DNA of 64,000 nt, taken from the NCBI GenBank assembly GCA_024195265.1, contig JAJLRJ010000006.1, positions 31,314,934-31,378,933 of the forward strand. Reading direction: 5' to 3'. Source of the DNA: Dendrophyllia cribrosa (taxonomy: Eukaryota > Cnidaria > Anthozoa > Scleractinia > Dendrophylliidae). Position numbers and translations under genes: made by a program. Of this stretch, positions 20,857 through 31,728 are shown piece by piece; within the stretch, counting starts at the first letter, position 1, and every line of letters starts with the position of its first letter. Below the pieces are notes generated by a model that saw nothing but the letters and a program-made list of their open reading frames with translations, did no database searches and was not told where the DNA came from.

Positions 20857-23800
20857 GTGCTGCCTCACTTATAAAGATAATTTATGTTTTTGTTATTTTA
20901 ATCATGTAGTTCAAAGCTGTCTATGCCCCACTTTTAGACAAATATTGAGCTTACAAATACACCTCGTTTAGTTTTCGCCAAATCCATCCAACAAACGCAA
21001 AATTTCTGAACGCTTGCCCTATTGAAGAGACAAAGTCAGGTATACATCGGGTATCAAGTCTCTTAGTGAGTTTGTAATCTGGTGATAAATATAAGTTTCA
21101 TAGACGCAGTTCATCGATTGTTAAAGGGTGCTGTAGATTGTTCGCATTCTCGCGACGGAGGAGTTTAAGATATGTATCGCGTTGTAGTAATTTTGAACTT
21201 CCGAAAATTATAAAGAGATATTGTGATCGTTGTATAAATTATTATTCCGAGACTTAGGCCAATGGAACGTACTCGAAAGATCAGGTTTGCCTTAGGTCGC
21301 CATCCATCGCGCGCTTAATCGGTGGCCAAAAACTCTGCTATCACGCGATGGTTGGTATTTTCAGTATTAAATCTGACTTCGTTTTTAAGTCCAGCTTAAC
21401 ACAATTAAACTGTGTTATTGCAGTCTTCGTTTAGTTATGCTTTTGCATGCATGAGAACATACAATTATGCAAATTAACTGATTGTTGTGTAATATCAATA
21501 TTTATTGTTTATAATCGTGACATCTGGAGAAACATTAGGATTATCAAGTCAAACCCTTCGACTGATTACAATGGCTATTTATGCATATTAAGAACTTCTA
21601 CTTCAGGACATACACCTCCATTAAGGTTGATTTGTTGTCTTATCACTCTGCAGTGAAACGAAAACAAAATAATTTCTAACTGAGTACCAGTAATAAAACC
21701 AGGCGTACAGGAGGGGGCATCTCGTTTATTGATCACGCATAAACATAGCTGAATACAACCATCATAGTAAACCTAGACCAGACATAATAGAAAAATTTTC
21801 TAAAGTAAAATTTATAGATAGAAACGGATCAACAAGCGGAGATGCCGTCGAATGACAACTCCTAACTGACAAACTCCTTAAATATTCCATTCGTAACATG
21901 ATTACGTAAGCTGCATACCAACGAATCTACATACCAGCACACAGCTATATTACAATAACAACGTGAAAAATTATATTTAGACGGCACAACTTTTGCCAAC
22001 AACTGTCGCATGCAACCTGCTCACGCCATGCATACAACACGAATGGCGTCCTAAATCAGCATACAACTCGGTCACAACTGTTGCATGCAACACGAAAAAA
22101 GTTGGTCCCTTTGTTCACAGGAATGCGGGAAAGGTCTATTGTAGCCACATCTTGAATATTGAATTAGTGCTTCCCTCTTCTCACGCATATATTAGCAAGC
22201 ATGTAGAGCGCATCTATCACAGTGTGTTGCTTTATAATTTCCTCGATGTTTTGTGTTGGATCAAGATCTTGACCGCAAATCACTTTTCGAATGCTCTTCA
22301 TTAGTTATGACGCGTTCGAGCGCTGCTTTTGCGCTTTGAAAGCGAAACAAACTCGCTTTTAAGTGTACTTTTCCATGCTTAGTTTAAAAAAAATATATGG
22401 CTACGGATCTTGATCATGACTAATAAAATTCATAACAAAACTGGGACTAGAGAAAAAGTCCGGATAATCGAGAAATCCGAATAATCGAGGTCCGGATAAC
22501 CAAGGTTGGACTGTACAATGTTACATCATAGGATGATGCGAGTTGTATACGCAAGCAGGTTTTAAAGGGACACCTCTATTAAGGGGACTGGTCCCGATGG
22601 TGTCCCATTATTATTATTTTTTAATCGCTGTTGAACTCCAAAATATACAGGCAGGAAGATCAAGCACAGCCCATCACTTGCCCTGTAGATAGGGAAGGCC
22701 TGGACCGAGACCGGGTAAAGTCATTTTAGTTTATTACTTCTTTAAAAAAAATATATATATATTTATCTGAAAGAAAGAATAAAAGAGCGAACGGAGTTAT
22801 GGGTGGTTGGATGGATAAAGGGACAATCAGACGGGTCTATTCTTCGTACATCTACACGCCTGATAATAGGAAAGATTCCTCTCAAAAGCTTCATCAAGAT
22901 CGAATCGTATTCTTACTCAGGCTAATGACCAGCACTTCTAGTAACCCGGGTTTCACAGGTCCTATTTTTACAAATGTTTCCAACAATAAATGTCGACCTT
23001 ATATAAATCAGTCTCCCGATACTAAAAAAAAAACAGACAATAAACTTCAATCAATGTGTATGATATAAAGTATAGCATTCATTTGAAGTCGTACGGTTTC
23101 TTGAGTGTTTATGTTCATTTCAAAAATAATTATTTTTCTCTTAATTTCATTTTAGGACGTCTTTCCTGACAAAGCAACAGATCGAAAAATTCTTTCCCTG
23201 GCAATCAAATGTCCAAGTGAAGGTTGTGAATGGATTGGTGAACTAAGGAACAAAGAGGTAAAAACTGAAACGTAGAAATGATGTAACTTTCCACATCTTT
23301 AATTGGCGCTTGAAACACGAGGGGAAATTTCTACACCTGAAACAACATTCCCCGAAAGTGTACCCCTGGGCACACACGAGAGATAGTTAAAGCGGTTGAA
23401 GGGGTCGAGGAAATTTTAGAAATGGGGGCAGAGAGAAAATAGAGTAAAAGCAGTCGTGAAACAAGTCGCATCGATTGTATCACATGTAACGCACTGCACT
23501 GGCCTCGATAAAGTGACCATGGCTTCCAACTGGTATCGAAAGCTTTGGAATTCATACATTTCTGAGGAAGAAAATAATCTAATGAAAAATGCTCTACCAA
23601 AGTTGATAACACACACTTTATTACCATTCTTTGTAAAAAAAGAACATTTTTACAATATAGAATTATAAACAAAAATAGATAATATTACCCAGAATAACTA
23701 AAAAACTAATCAAGCTGAGCAACAATTATGATATTTATAAATGGAAGATATAGGTTGGCAATAAAACTAATAAAGGTAATGGTAAATGTATAAATACATC

Positions 23801-26614
23801 ATATATATAATATTAAATTAAATTAAATTAACTAAAAATTAATTAATCAGATTAGGAAAGAAAACGAAAAAAGATAAAAATTAGCTAGAACAATTAGTCT
23901 GCAAGATGTTTAGTGTGATTTTATTTTTGAAATTACTGAGGGGTAGGTGTTTTAAACTTTCGTCTAATTGATTCCAAACTTTTGCACCTGCAGAGCGGAT
24001 GTTGAATTTTCCATAGCTGGCTTTGATTGAATTAATATAATAAGTTGATTTGGAATTTAGCCGGGTATTGTATGAATGTCTTGATGATACTGTCTGGAAA
24101 TAGTTATTAATAGATGTTGGAAGTAAATTGTTATGATACTGGTGCATGTGTACTATGAAGGATTACAAGATCGGTTAGCTTATAATAATCTCAAGTTCCT
24201 TAAAAAGTGGTTCAGAGTGTCCATCTGGTTTTTAGAAAGTTATAATGCGAATGGCTCTCCTTAAATTTTGGAGGATGGATAAAGGCCTAAGAGTAGTACT
24301 GTAGTTATTGCCCCAGACAGATAATCCATAGGTTAGAAAAGGGTAAATACTAGTTAGTAAGTATTGTTTGTTTGCACATTTAACCCCCCCCCCCCCCCCC
24401 CCCCCCACGGACTTAAATCAAATCCCTTTACGAGCTTTCAGAACAACGGTAAAATACCAAGCATAAATAAAGGTCCGGGCACGCCTTAATCGATATGTCT
24501 CATGTCATAGGCTGATATGTTTACATTGTATGCATTCATAATTAATTTTTCAATCGTATCTTGTTGTATGTTACAGTTTCATTTGGCAACTTGCCCTTCC
24601 AAAGTTGTTTCCTGTACCAACGAAAATTGTCATGTAACATTGAAAAGAAAATATCTCGAGAACCACGTGACGTTCACGTGCCAGTGGAGGATCATTGAAT
24701 GCGAGTACTGCGGAATCCCACAGCCAGAGTGTCATATGAAGGTAAAAATAATTAACTGTATAATTTCAGTACACTACATCTGTCAGAAGCTTCAGGACTG
24801 TCCGAGCAGCGTATATTACATTTGACAATCTGGCCCCAGTCCCACCCCCTTGATAATTGAACATGTCGGTGGGTCTGGAGGGTTGGTACTGTGCATAACA
24901 ATTTTTGGGCCTTGTAGTTTGGGAGACTACAAATTCAGTATCCGGAAGCGAACAATCTAAAACCAGAATTTTTTAGCATTACTGGGATAACAGCGACTGT
25001 TAACCAAATATTGATAACTAATTTGTCAAGCGCAACAAGACGGATAAACTTCTTCAAACATTGTAGGAATACAAGAAAATGTTCCACAGCAAGCAAGTCT
25101 CACTTAGTTATGTTGTGGTTCCAATTTTTCTTTTTGCAGGGTCATATTGCAAAGTGTACCAAGTTCCCAGTGAACTGCCCCAACGGCTGTAGCAATTCAA
25201 TTCCCAGAGAAATGGTAACTGGATTTCATTGTCGTATTGTAGCCGGTGCATAGCTCCTCCTATTTTTCACTACAACACAAGCAGTGAGCGATGATAACTG
25301 GATACTCATGGTACTTTTTTTTTTAGGTATTATTGCTCAAGATGATGTATGTGTCCCCCTACTTTGCGATACATCACGACTAATCACCTTTACGAAAAAC
25401 TCAAAAATAACCAAAAAATGACAGAGCAACGAGAAGCCCTTGCATGAAGTTTCTAAAGAAGTGGTCTTGACGAAAACTGCGAATCTTTTTTTTAAATATT
25501 ATAGATATAAAATATATATCCCTTCACGGAAGTTTCCCAAGCACTTCTGAGTTAAAATACATCCTAAGGTATTGTTAAGGATCTTCTTTACGTTGTCACA
25601 CCGTCAAGTCACTCTAGTAGCCTTTCACGCTGACGTCACATACTCAGCGATGGCGTGACCAACCCAAAGGACTTATGGGTCGAATGTTAGTACATGCTAG
25701 TAGCTCAGTCAGTCTTTATCGATTTCTTTCAGATTCCAAATCACATTGAAAATGACTGTCTACTGACCCTACTCTCCTGCCCGTATGTTAAGATGGGCTG
25801 CAACAAAAAGGTTTGTGTTTTTACCAGTCTTTAACGATGTTTTAGTAGGTTTTCGACATTAAGTATACTTAGGGAGTATACCTACACTGTACAACAACTA
25901 AGATTTCAAAGTGCCCTTCCCCTGGATCCGCCAATGAATACGTTTTCGTCTTTTCTTGTAGGTTGAGCGGAAAAACGTCGGAGCCCATCTTGAATCTGCC
26001 ATGCGCGAACATCTTGACCTTGCTTGTGTTGCGTTGAACAGCACACTTATTCATTTAGAGGAAACTCAGAAGACAACAATAAACCTGGAGAAGAAAGTGG
26101 AGGCACTCCAAAAGCAGTTGGAAAAAAAGGATATAAGGAACGAGAGAGTGAAAATACGCGATTCATTTGGAAGTTTAACAAGTTTAGTGAAGTTCTGAGC
26201 CAAGCGAAGGCAGGAAAAAAGGCAAAAATAGATAGCGATCCATTCTACACAGATCTTTATGGCTACAAATTAAAAGTTTCCATTAATCCTAACGGCTGTT
26301 GGCCAAATGGCTGGAATACTCACATCTCAGTCTTCATAGTTTTAATGAGAGGCGAATACGATGCAATATTACCCTGGCCTTTTCACAACAAAGTAACGTT
26401 GACCTTGATTGATCAAGAGGCGAATCCATTAAAACGGGAAGATGTCGTCAACTGTATTGTAGCTAAAAATCAGAAGAGCTTTGAAAGACCCATCAGAGAG
26501 GAGAACATTGGATTTGGGGATCCTGAGTTTATTTCTCACGAGGAACTACAAACAAGGCGCTACCTTGTTGACGACACTCTGTTTATTCAGGTCGAGGTCG
26601 CCTCGCTCTCATGA
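20687..26614 (+). CDS. TRAF-like gene 3, all exons present, frameshift in the MATH exon
   Basis: Exons are 20687-20856 (RING), 22651-22714 (linker), 23156-23257, 24577-24741, 25140-25214, 25733-25810 (zinc fingers) and 25962-26614 (coiled coil/MATH). All splice sites are GT/AG and the lengths match genes 4 and 5, except the last exon, which is 653 nt, 1 nt short. The missing base is in an A run at about 26121-26127 (7 A here, 8 A in gene 5). As written, the protein would lose its MATH domain after about 55 residues of that exon. Either the gene is dead, or this is a homopolymer sequencing error; the rest shows no other lesion. Confidence 0.8.
22651..25810 (+). CDS. Gene 3 linker and zinc-finger exons
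   Basis: Linker 22651-22714 encodes [18 protein letters not shown], with CPVD exactly as in TRAF6. Then 23156-23257 ([13 protein letters not shown]), 24577-24741 ([13 protein letters not shown]), 25140-25214 ([13 protein letters not shown]) and 25733-25810 ([13 protein letters not shown]). All finger cysteines and histidines seen in gene 5 are kept. Confidence 0.8.
23608..24350 (-). mobile_element. LINE 3' fragment in a gene 3 intron
   Basis: Gene 5 lacks this stretch: its intron runs from GTTGATA directly to GTTAGTAAGTATTG, while gene 3 has about 740 bp between them. The minus frame 24147-23881 (SSRHSYNTRLNSKSTYY, AKVWNQLDESLKHLP) matches the C-terminal tail of many LINE polyproteins. The insertion is younger than the gene 3/gene 5 duplication, or was lost from gene 5. 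Confidence 0.7.
25962..26614 (+). pseudogene. Gene 3 coiled-coil/MATH exon with 1-bp frameshift
   Basis: The coiled coil reads [15 protein letters not shown] and then shifts frame. The MATH landmarks ([52 protein letters not shown]) continue in the other frame to a TGA at 26612. Nucleotide identity with gene 5 is very high, including the 3' flank. Confidence 0.85.
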
Positions 26615-28439
26615 TAGCAGAACCCACTCAGCTCTCGGATAGTCGAGCGGGCGAGCATCACGCCGGGGATCGGCGATCGGCGATCGACCGAGCGAGACTG
26701 ATGAAGAGGCGGCCTCTCCCCCAGTTCTCCCTCGGCTCGTTCCACCTAGCTGGTTTTCGTGGTTAGCTCACTCGCTCTCTCTACTAAGAGGTTGACTAAG
26801 TGAGAAGAGACAGCTAGCAGTCTATTATTAGTCTATATCAACGCGCATAGTTTTAATTTAGCTTTGAGTCTCAGACTCTAGTCTTTATCTGAGTCTACCG
26901 CAAAACTGAGACGTCTCAGCGACAAGCTATGAAATTCTCTTAAATACAAACGTAGCCTTACCCAGATTTTTAAAATTAAAATTGGTTGAGAGGTTATTAA
27001 ATACATAATATGATGTTTATCGTAATAAGGATATCAAGGAATGAGACTACTTCTCAGAGTTTTATAACTAATAAATTTACAAATAGTTTTAATGATTAGA
27101 ACAAAAGATGTACTTGTTAATATCTGCAGGTTAACGAAACTGATATGCGATCCTTTTTTTTTCATGTTTGGTTCTGTGAATAACACTGATCTTAAATCAG
27201 TAAACTCAACTATTTTACTGTTTCTCAGTTAGGCGAAAAAAAATCCCATACTATCATATGGTTTTTTCCTAAGTGGCTTATACGTTCCTTTTTGGTGCTA
27301 ACAAATGGCCTAAATAAAGCTTGCTTTATTTTGTGTGTATGAACATTGAGACGTATTCATTACAACTTGTTGACAAGGAGAAGTCGGCCCTTGCATCCGT
27401 ATTTTGCTGGTTTATATTTTCAAAAGAACAACATTTCTGACATGGACTGCAAATCAAAGAGGCAAAGAAACCTGGGCTCAATTCAATTAAACTTTTACAA
27501 GTGTAATTTACAAGTGCGGCCATTGTTTCAGGGGTTGAAAACAATGGCTACTACACTTAGACCCTTCCACGGTTTTTTCAACTTTTGATATTGGCCATGT
27601 AGCGAAAATCTAATGACACTGCTGGAAAGAGCACCTCAAAATTAGTAAAATAGCCAAGTTTGTGAGTCGTATCTTGTAAAATCGCAAAGTTATAGCTTGG
27701 CGAAGTCGGGAAATTTTACAGACGTTTGTATGCTGGGGGGCAAGTTTGTGCCCCCCAGCATACAAACGTCTGTAAAATTTCCCGACTTCGCGAAGCTATA
27801 ACTTTGCGATTTTACAAGATACGACTCACAAACTTGGCTATTTTACTAATTTTGAGGTGCTCTTTCCAGCAGTGTCATTAGATTCCCGCTACATGGCCAA
27901 TATCAAAAGTTGAAAAAAACCGTGGAAGGGTAAAAGTTTTATTGAATTGACCCCTGGAGCGCCTTCAGAAACTCCAGCAACATCTGTTACAAATCCTTAG
28001 AAAACATTTTGGGAGAGGTAATTTCACTGTCCCTCGTACCAGGGTCTGTCGGTCGTTCCTTGTTTTAATTTGTGAAACTTTTTCTTGTTACTTTTAGTTC
28101 AGGTTGTTGTTGTCAGAAGAAAGCGAAATCCAGGTTTGTTACATCTGTTTCGATAAAAAGAGAAAATCTGCCATTTTGAATGATAAGGATGCCTTGGGAG
28201 GATATAAATGAAATTATTATGCCACTTACCTGCAGATCAGCTGTTCCGACAGTCTCGTGGAGCCCGCGGGCACGCAATACGAGAGAGGGAATGCAAGCGT
28301 ATGTTTCATTTATCAGCCATTTCTATCTGGTAAAACAAGCCGAGGCGCTATATAGCGCTAGGCTTCGTAGATTCGTGCTCTTCCGTGACAAACCTAACAG
28401 TTAAGTTGCGTGACCTTTATCATATAGCGTCAATACAAG
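26615..28439. other. 3' flank of gene 3
   Basis: No gene was recognised. It matches 62612-64000 behind gene 5 nearly base for base. AATAAA occurs near 27070 and 27312, so the 3' UTR could be long. It contains the hairpin listed separately and ends with the upstream region of the orphan RING exon. Confidence 0.65.
27561..27931. mobile_element. Long hairpin (foldback MITE), about 371 bp
   Basis: The two halves are near-perfect reverse complements around CTGGGGGGCAAG...CCCCCCAG near 27745. The outer ends are ACCCTTCCACGG and CCGTGGAAGGGT. A second copy lies at 63529-63885. It has no coding capacity. Confidence 0.85.
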
Positions 28440-28609
28440 ATGGCGGAAGTTGAGCGCGTTGCTTTACCTTCTGGGTATGAATACGACTTTCTATCAGTCG
28501 TATTTGATGAATATCACTGCCTCATTTGTCATTTACCTTTACGAGAACCAGTTCTCACGAGATGTGGACATAGATATTGGAAGAAATGCCTTAATGAAGC
28601 GATGAAAAT
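28440..28609 (+). pseudogene. Orphan RING first exon
   Basis: It is 170 nt with an ATGGCGGAAG start, [12 protein letters not shown] and the same phase-2 end (AAAAT/GTAAGA). The fifth ligand is lost: RYWKKC replaces RFCKEC, so Cys becomes Trp. The N-terminal part (EYDFLSVVFDEYH) is diverged. No linker, finger or MATH exon follows before the next RING at 30108. It could in theory be an alternative first exon of gene 4, because the phase is compatible, but the zinc site would be broken. Confidence 0.75.
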
Positions 28610-30107
28610 GTAAGATACACGTTTAAATGAAAAAGTGATCGCTTTAAGGTTATTTTCGCCCGAGAAACATTCACTAGCACATGCGAAACTAGCAAGAAAC
28701 GTCGCAAGACACGTGCATTGTTTACATCTTCTATCGGCGGTGAATTTTTGCACTCGAGGCAAAACAACCGAAAGAACTGAAATTAATTGGGATTCCTACC
28801 ACGCTTATATTTCTTCCTTCGCTGGCCAGTGTTCACTTTCTATTAAACAAGCGCTATGATTCGTCTAAATCTGAGGCGTATGATTCCAGAATCGGGAAAA
28901 TAACCGACACGAAATCAAGACAAATAAGTTATGACTCAATTATTTACATGTGGGAAAAAGCTGAGACCTTTCGGAGTGCACAGCACGGCAGAACTGAAGG
29001 ATTTTGCCCAATTCCACGGCGATGGCGTAAATTTGATTTATGTAAGCCCGACGTTTTTAAGATTCTTAGCCAGCGTGACACATCTCGCAATGCGGCAGCA
29101 CTTCACTTCCAAAATGGAACTACTAGCATTAGGTTGTATTGTATTAGGTAGTGTTAGGTTGTATTGTATTGTATTAGGTTTTATGACGTCAGTCAGGTCG
29201 TCGTGCATGAGCCATGACCCCTTTAACTAGGACCAGCCTGGTTTTCTAGCAAATAACCTGGTATGTTGTCTGCATTATAAGAGGTTCCTCTGGTAAACAG
29301 CTTCCCTTTCGTGATGTATGCCGGAGTGATCTTCTTGTTTTTGGCATTGCGCAGGGCTTTGAATAATTTCTTTAGCTCTTCGGCTGTTTCGTATGCATAG
29401 TCGGGTACTTGGATTACATTTTAATGGTTTGGTGTACTTGCAAGTTCTTTTCTTTTGTGTCATAGGTCGTTTCTGGATTCTCGGTTGGTAAAACGTGCGA
29501 TGATAGCTCGAGGTTTTCCGTCTTCTCTACTCCTATGAAGGGAAATACAAAACTGAATGCAAGGCTGGCACTACGGCAAAGGGCAGACGTGTGGACCTCT
29601 GCATTCAAAGGTTTTCCTATGAAGGGGGTAGGGGAGCCGAGACATTTGGTGAAATTATTTTTTTTTATTTTTTTTTGTTATTAAGATATTAACATGTTAA
29701 AAGGCGCGTTTTAACTTGTATTTATATCAAATGGATGTATTTTGCGCAGTAAATTGGATGTAAATGTTAAGAAAGCTATCTTCTTGCCCCCTTCCCTTTA
29801 ACCCCATTGAGACCGGCCCTCTTATTTGAGACAGCGTGACATGAGATGTCGCGACGCGGTTGAAAATGATTATACAGTTTTACCATGCGAACAAAATTAT
29901 TGTATTTCACGGCAGCCAAAGGGTGCGATTTCATCCGCTTTTTACAACGAGTCACAACGAGCTACTTTTCAGAATAAACAAACGACCAGAAATTGTAGTA
30001 GACAGAGAGGTCAGAGAGTCTTTAATAAATTGGATTCCAGAAGGTTCCGTTTTCGCTTTCAGAACGCCTGTTACGAGCGGAAACTGATATGCATAGCAGT
30101 TTACAAA
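28610..30107. other. Spacer before gene 4
   Basis: Nothing recognised beyond a short TATTG/TAGGTTG repeat cluster near 29130-29180 and scattered frames without family resemblance. Confidence 0.6.
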
Positions 30108-30277
30108 ATGGCGGAAGCAACAACAAATCGGTTACCTTCAGGTCATGATGAAGAGTTTGTGAGTGATGTTGAAGATGATTTTCAATGTTTAATCTGTCAT
30201 TTGCCGTTAAAGGAGCCCGTTCTTACAAGATGCGAACACAGATTTTGCAAAGAATGCCTCGAGGAACATTTGAGAAG
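30108..30277 (+). CDS. Gene 4 RING exon
   Basis: It encodes CLICHLPL and RCEHRFCKEC; the Gly of CGH is Glu, but all ligands are kept. The exon ends GAGAAG before GTGTGG in phase 2. Confidence 0.85.
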
Positions 30278-31366
30278 GTGTGGTTTTAATATAATCATCA
30301 AGTCAAAGGTAGTTAGCTTCGCGAGGAATAGCACCTCGCTGTTGTGATTATATTAACTGCGAAATTTTACTGTGGTTTATCCTAACTACTCATCTAATAT
30401 TCAATATTTTTAAAATATCCCAAACTGTATCAGTCCTCGTCAAAAGAAACAACGGTAGTCTCACTGGGCAAAATGTGTAGAAATTCAATGTCTGCTTAGA
30501 ATGCTTACATACATTTTTTGTGTGAGATCACTTAAACTTTACTAAATCTATCAATTCGCATTTGCTTCTGAAATCGAGCGTCAGAAGACTCTTTCCCAGA
30601 AAGCACAATCCATGCAAGTGTTAAAATAGCGGAATGTTTGCCTTGGTTTGCCATTGCAAAACAATTGAATGCTCTATGACCCTCGATCACAAACAGCGAT
30701 TTGTAGAATCAATAATTGCTCGAAATTATGTAGAGCGGTGATAAGGCCTCAATACTATCGATCAGTACTTAGACCTTAATGTTGTAGATCAGTGTTGGAA
30801 CCGAAATGTATGAATATCTCGCAGACTCGTTTGACGTTTTGCAAATCGAGCGTATCAAACAGCATTCATAATACATGTACAAATTGCACAATCCTGTGTC
30901 ATGTTAAAACAGTGTTTATAAGAGGCAGTCTCTCCAGTTGCATGTCAGGTTTTCCTTCAAACTTTGCCCAGTAAACTATCTTGGGTCATAAGTAAATGAA
31001 ACGACTTTACTTTTTGGAAATGAGTTAAAATTTATTTTTTAGTTCTTACAACGGTCAAAGCGGCAGAAGGTCTCAATTTCCGCGTGACCAGAATGACCAG
31101 AATCGAAAATTGCATAAATTTACGAGCTCGCTGCTCAAAAACCACGAAACGCAACGATAAATGATTATTATCATTATGACGATGATTATTATTATTCCTT
31201 AAAAACGGACCCGCGCTATAAAAGGAACCTTTGGCCGGGCTTGAGGCAAATGCGAATTTCGCATTTAAATACCTCTATAGAGGCAACTTAAAATTTCGCA
31301 AATAAGTTTCTCGGTATATATATACAGAGCGAAAACTTCGCAGTTAATTGAATGCGAAATATTGCC

Positions 31367-31415
<49 letters not shown>

Positions 31416-31686
31416 TCTTGAACTTGATTTGAATGTATTTCAGAGAGCGCTCAACTGTTAGAGAAGCATTGACAATTATAATAAACTGGTTTAAGACTTC
31501 AGAGGTAGTTCATCGTTTTATTACTACAGCTCTGTTTCGTATGGCCAAAACATGACCACACTCATCAGGCAATATCAATATAATCGTTGATATTGCCTGA
31601 TGAGTGTGGTCATGTTTTGGCCATACGAAACAGAGCTGTAGTAATAAAACGATGAACTACCTCTGAAGTCTTAAACCAGTTTATTA

Positions 31687-31728
<42 letters not shown>

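Noticed and set aside
26697..26740. CTGATGAAGAGGCGGCCTCT looks like a hammerhead start
   Set aside because: No GAAA follows the putative stem II and no cleavage triplet or stem III can be placed.
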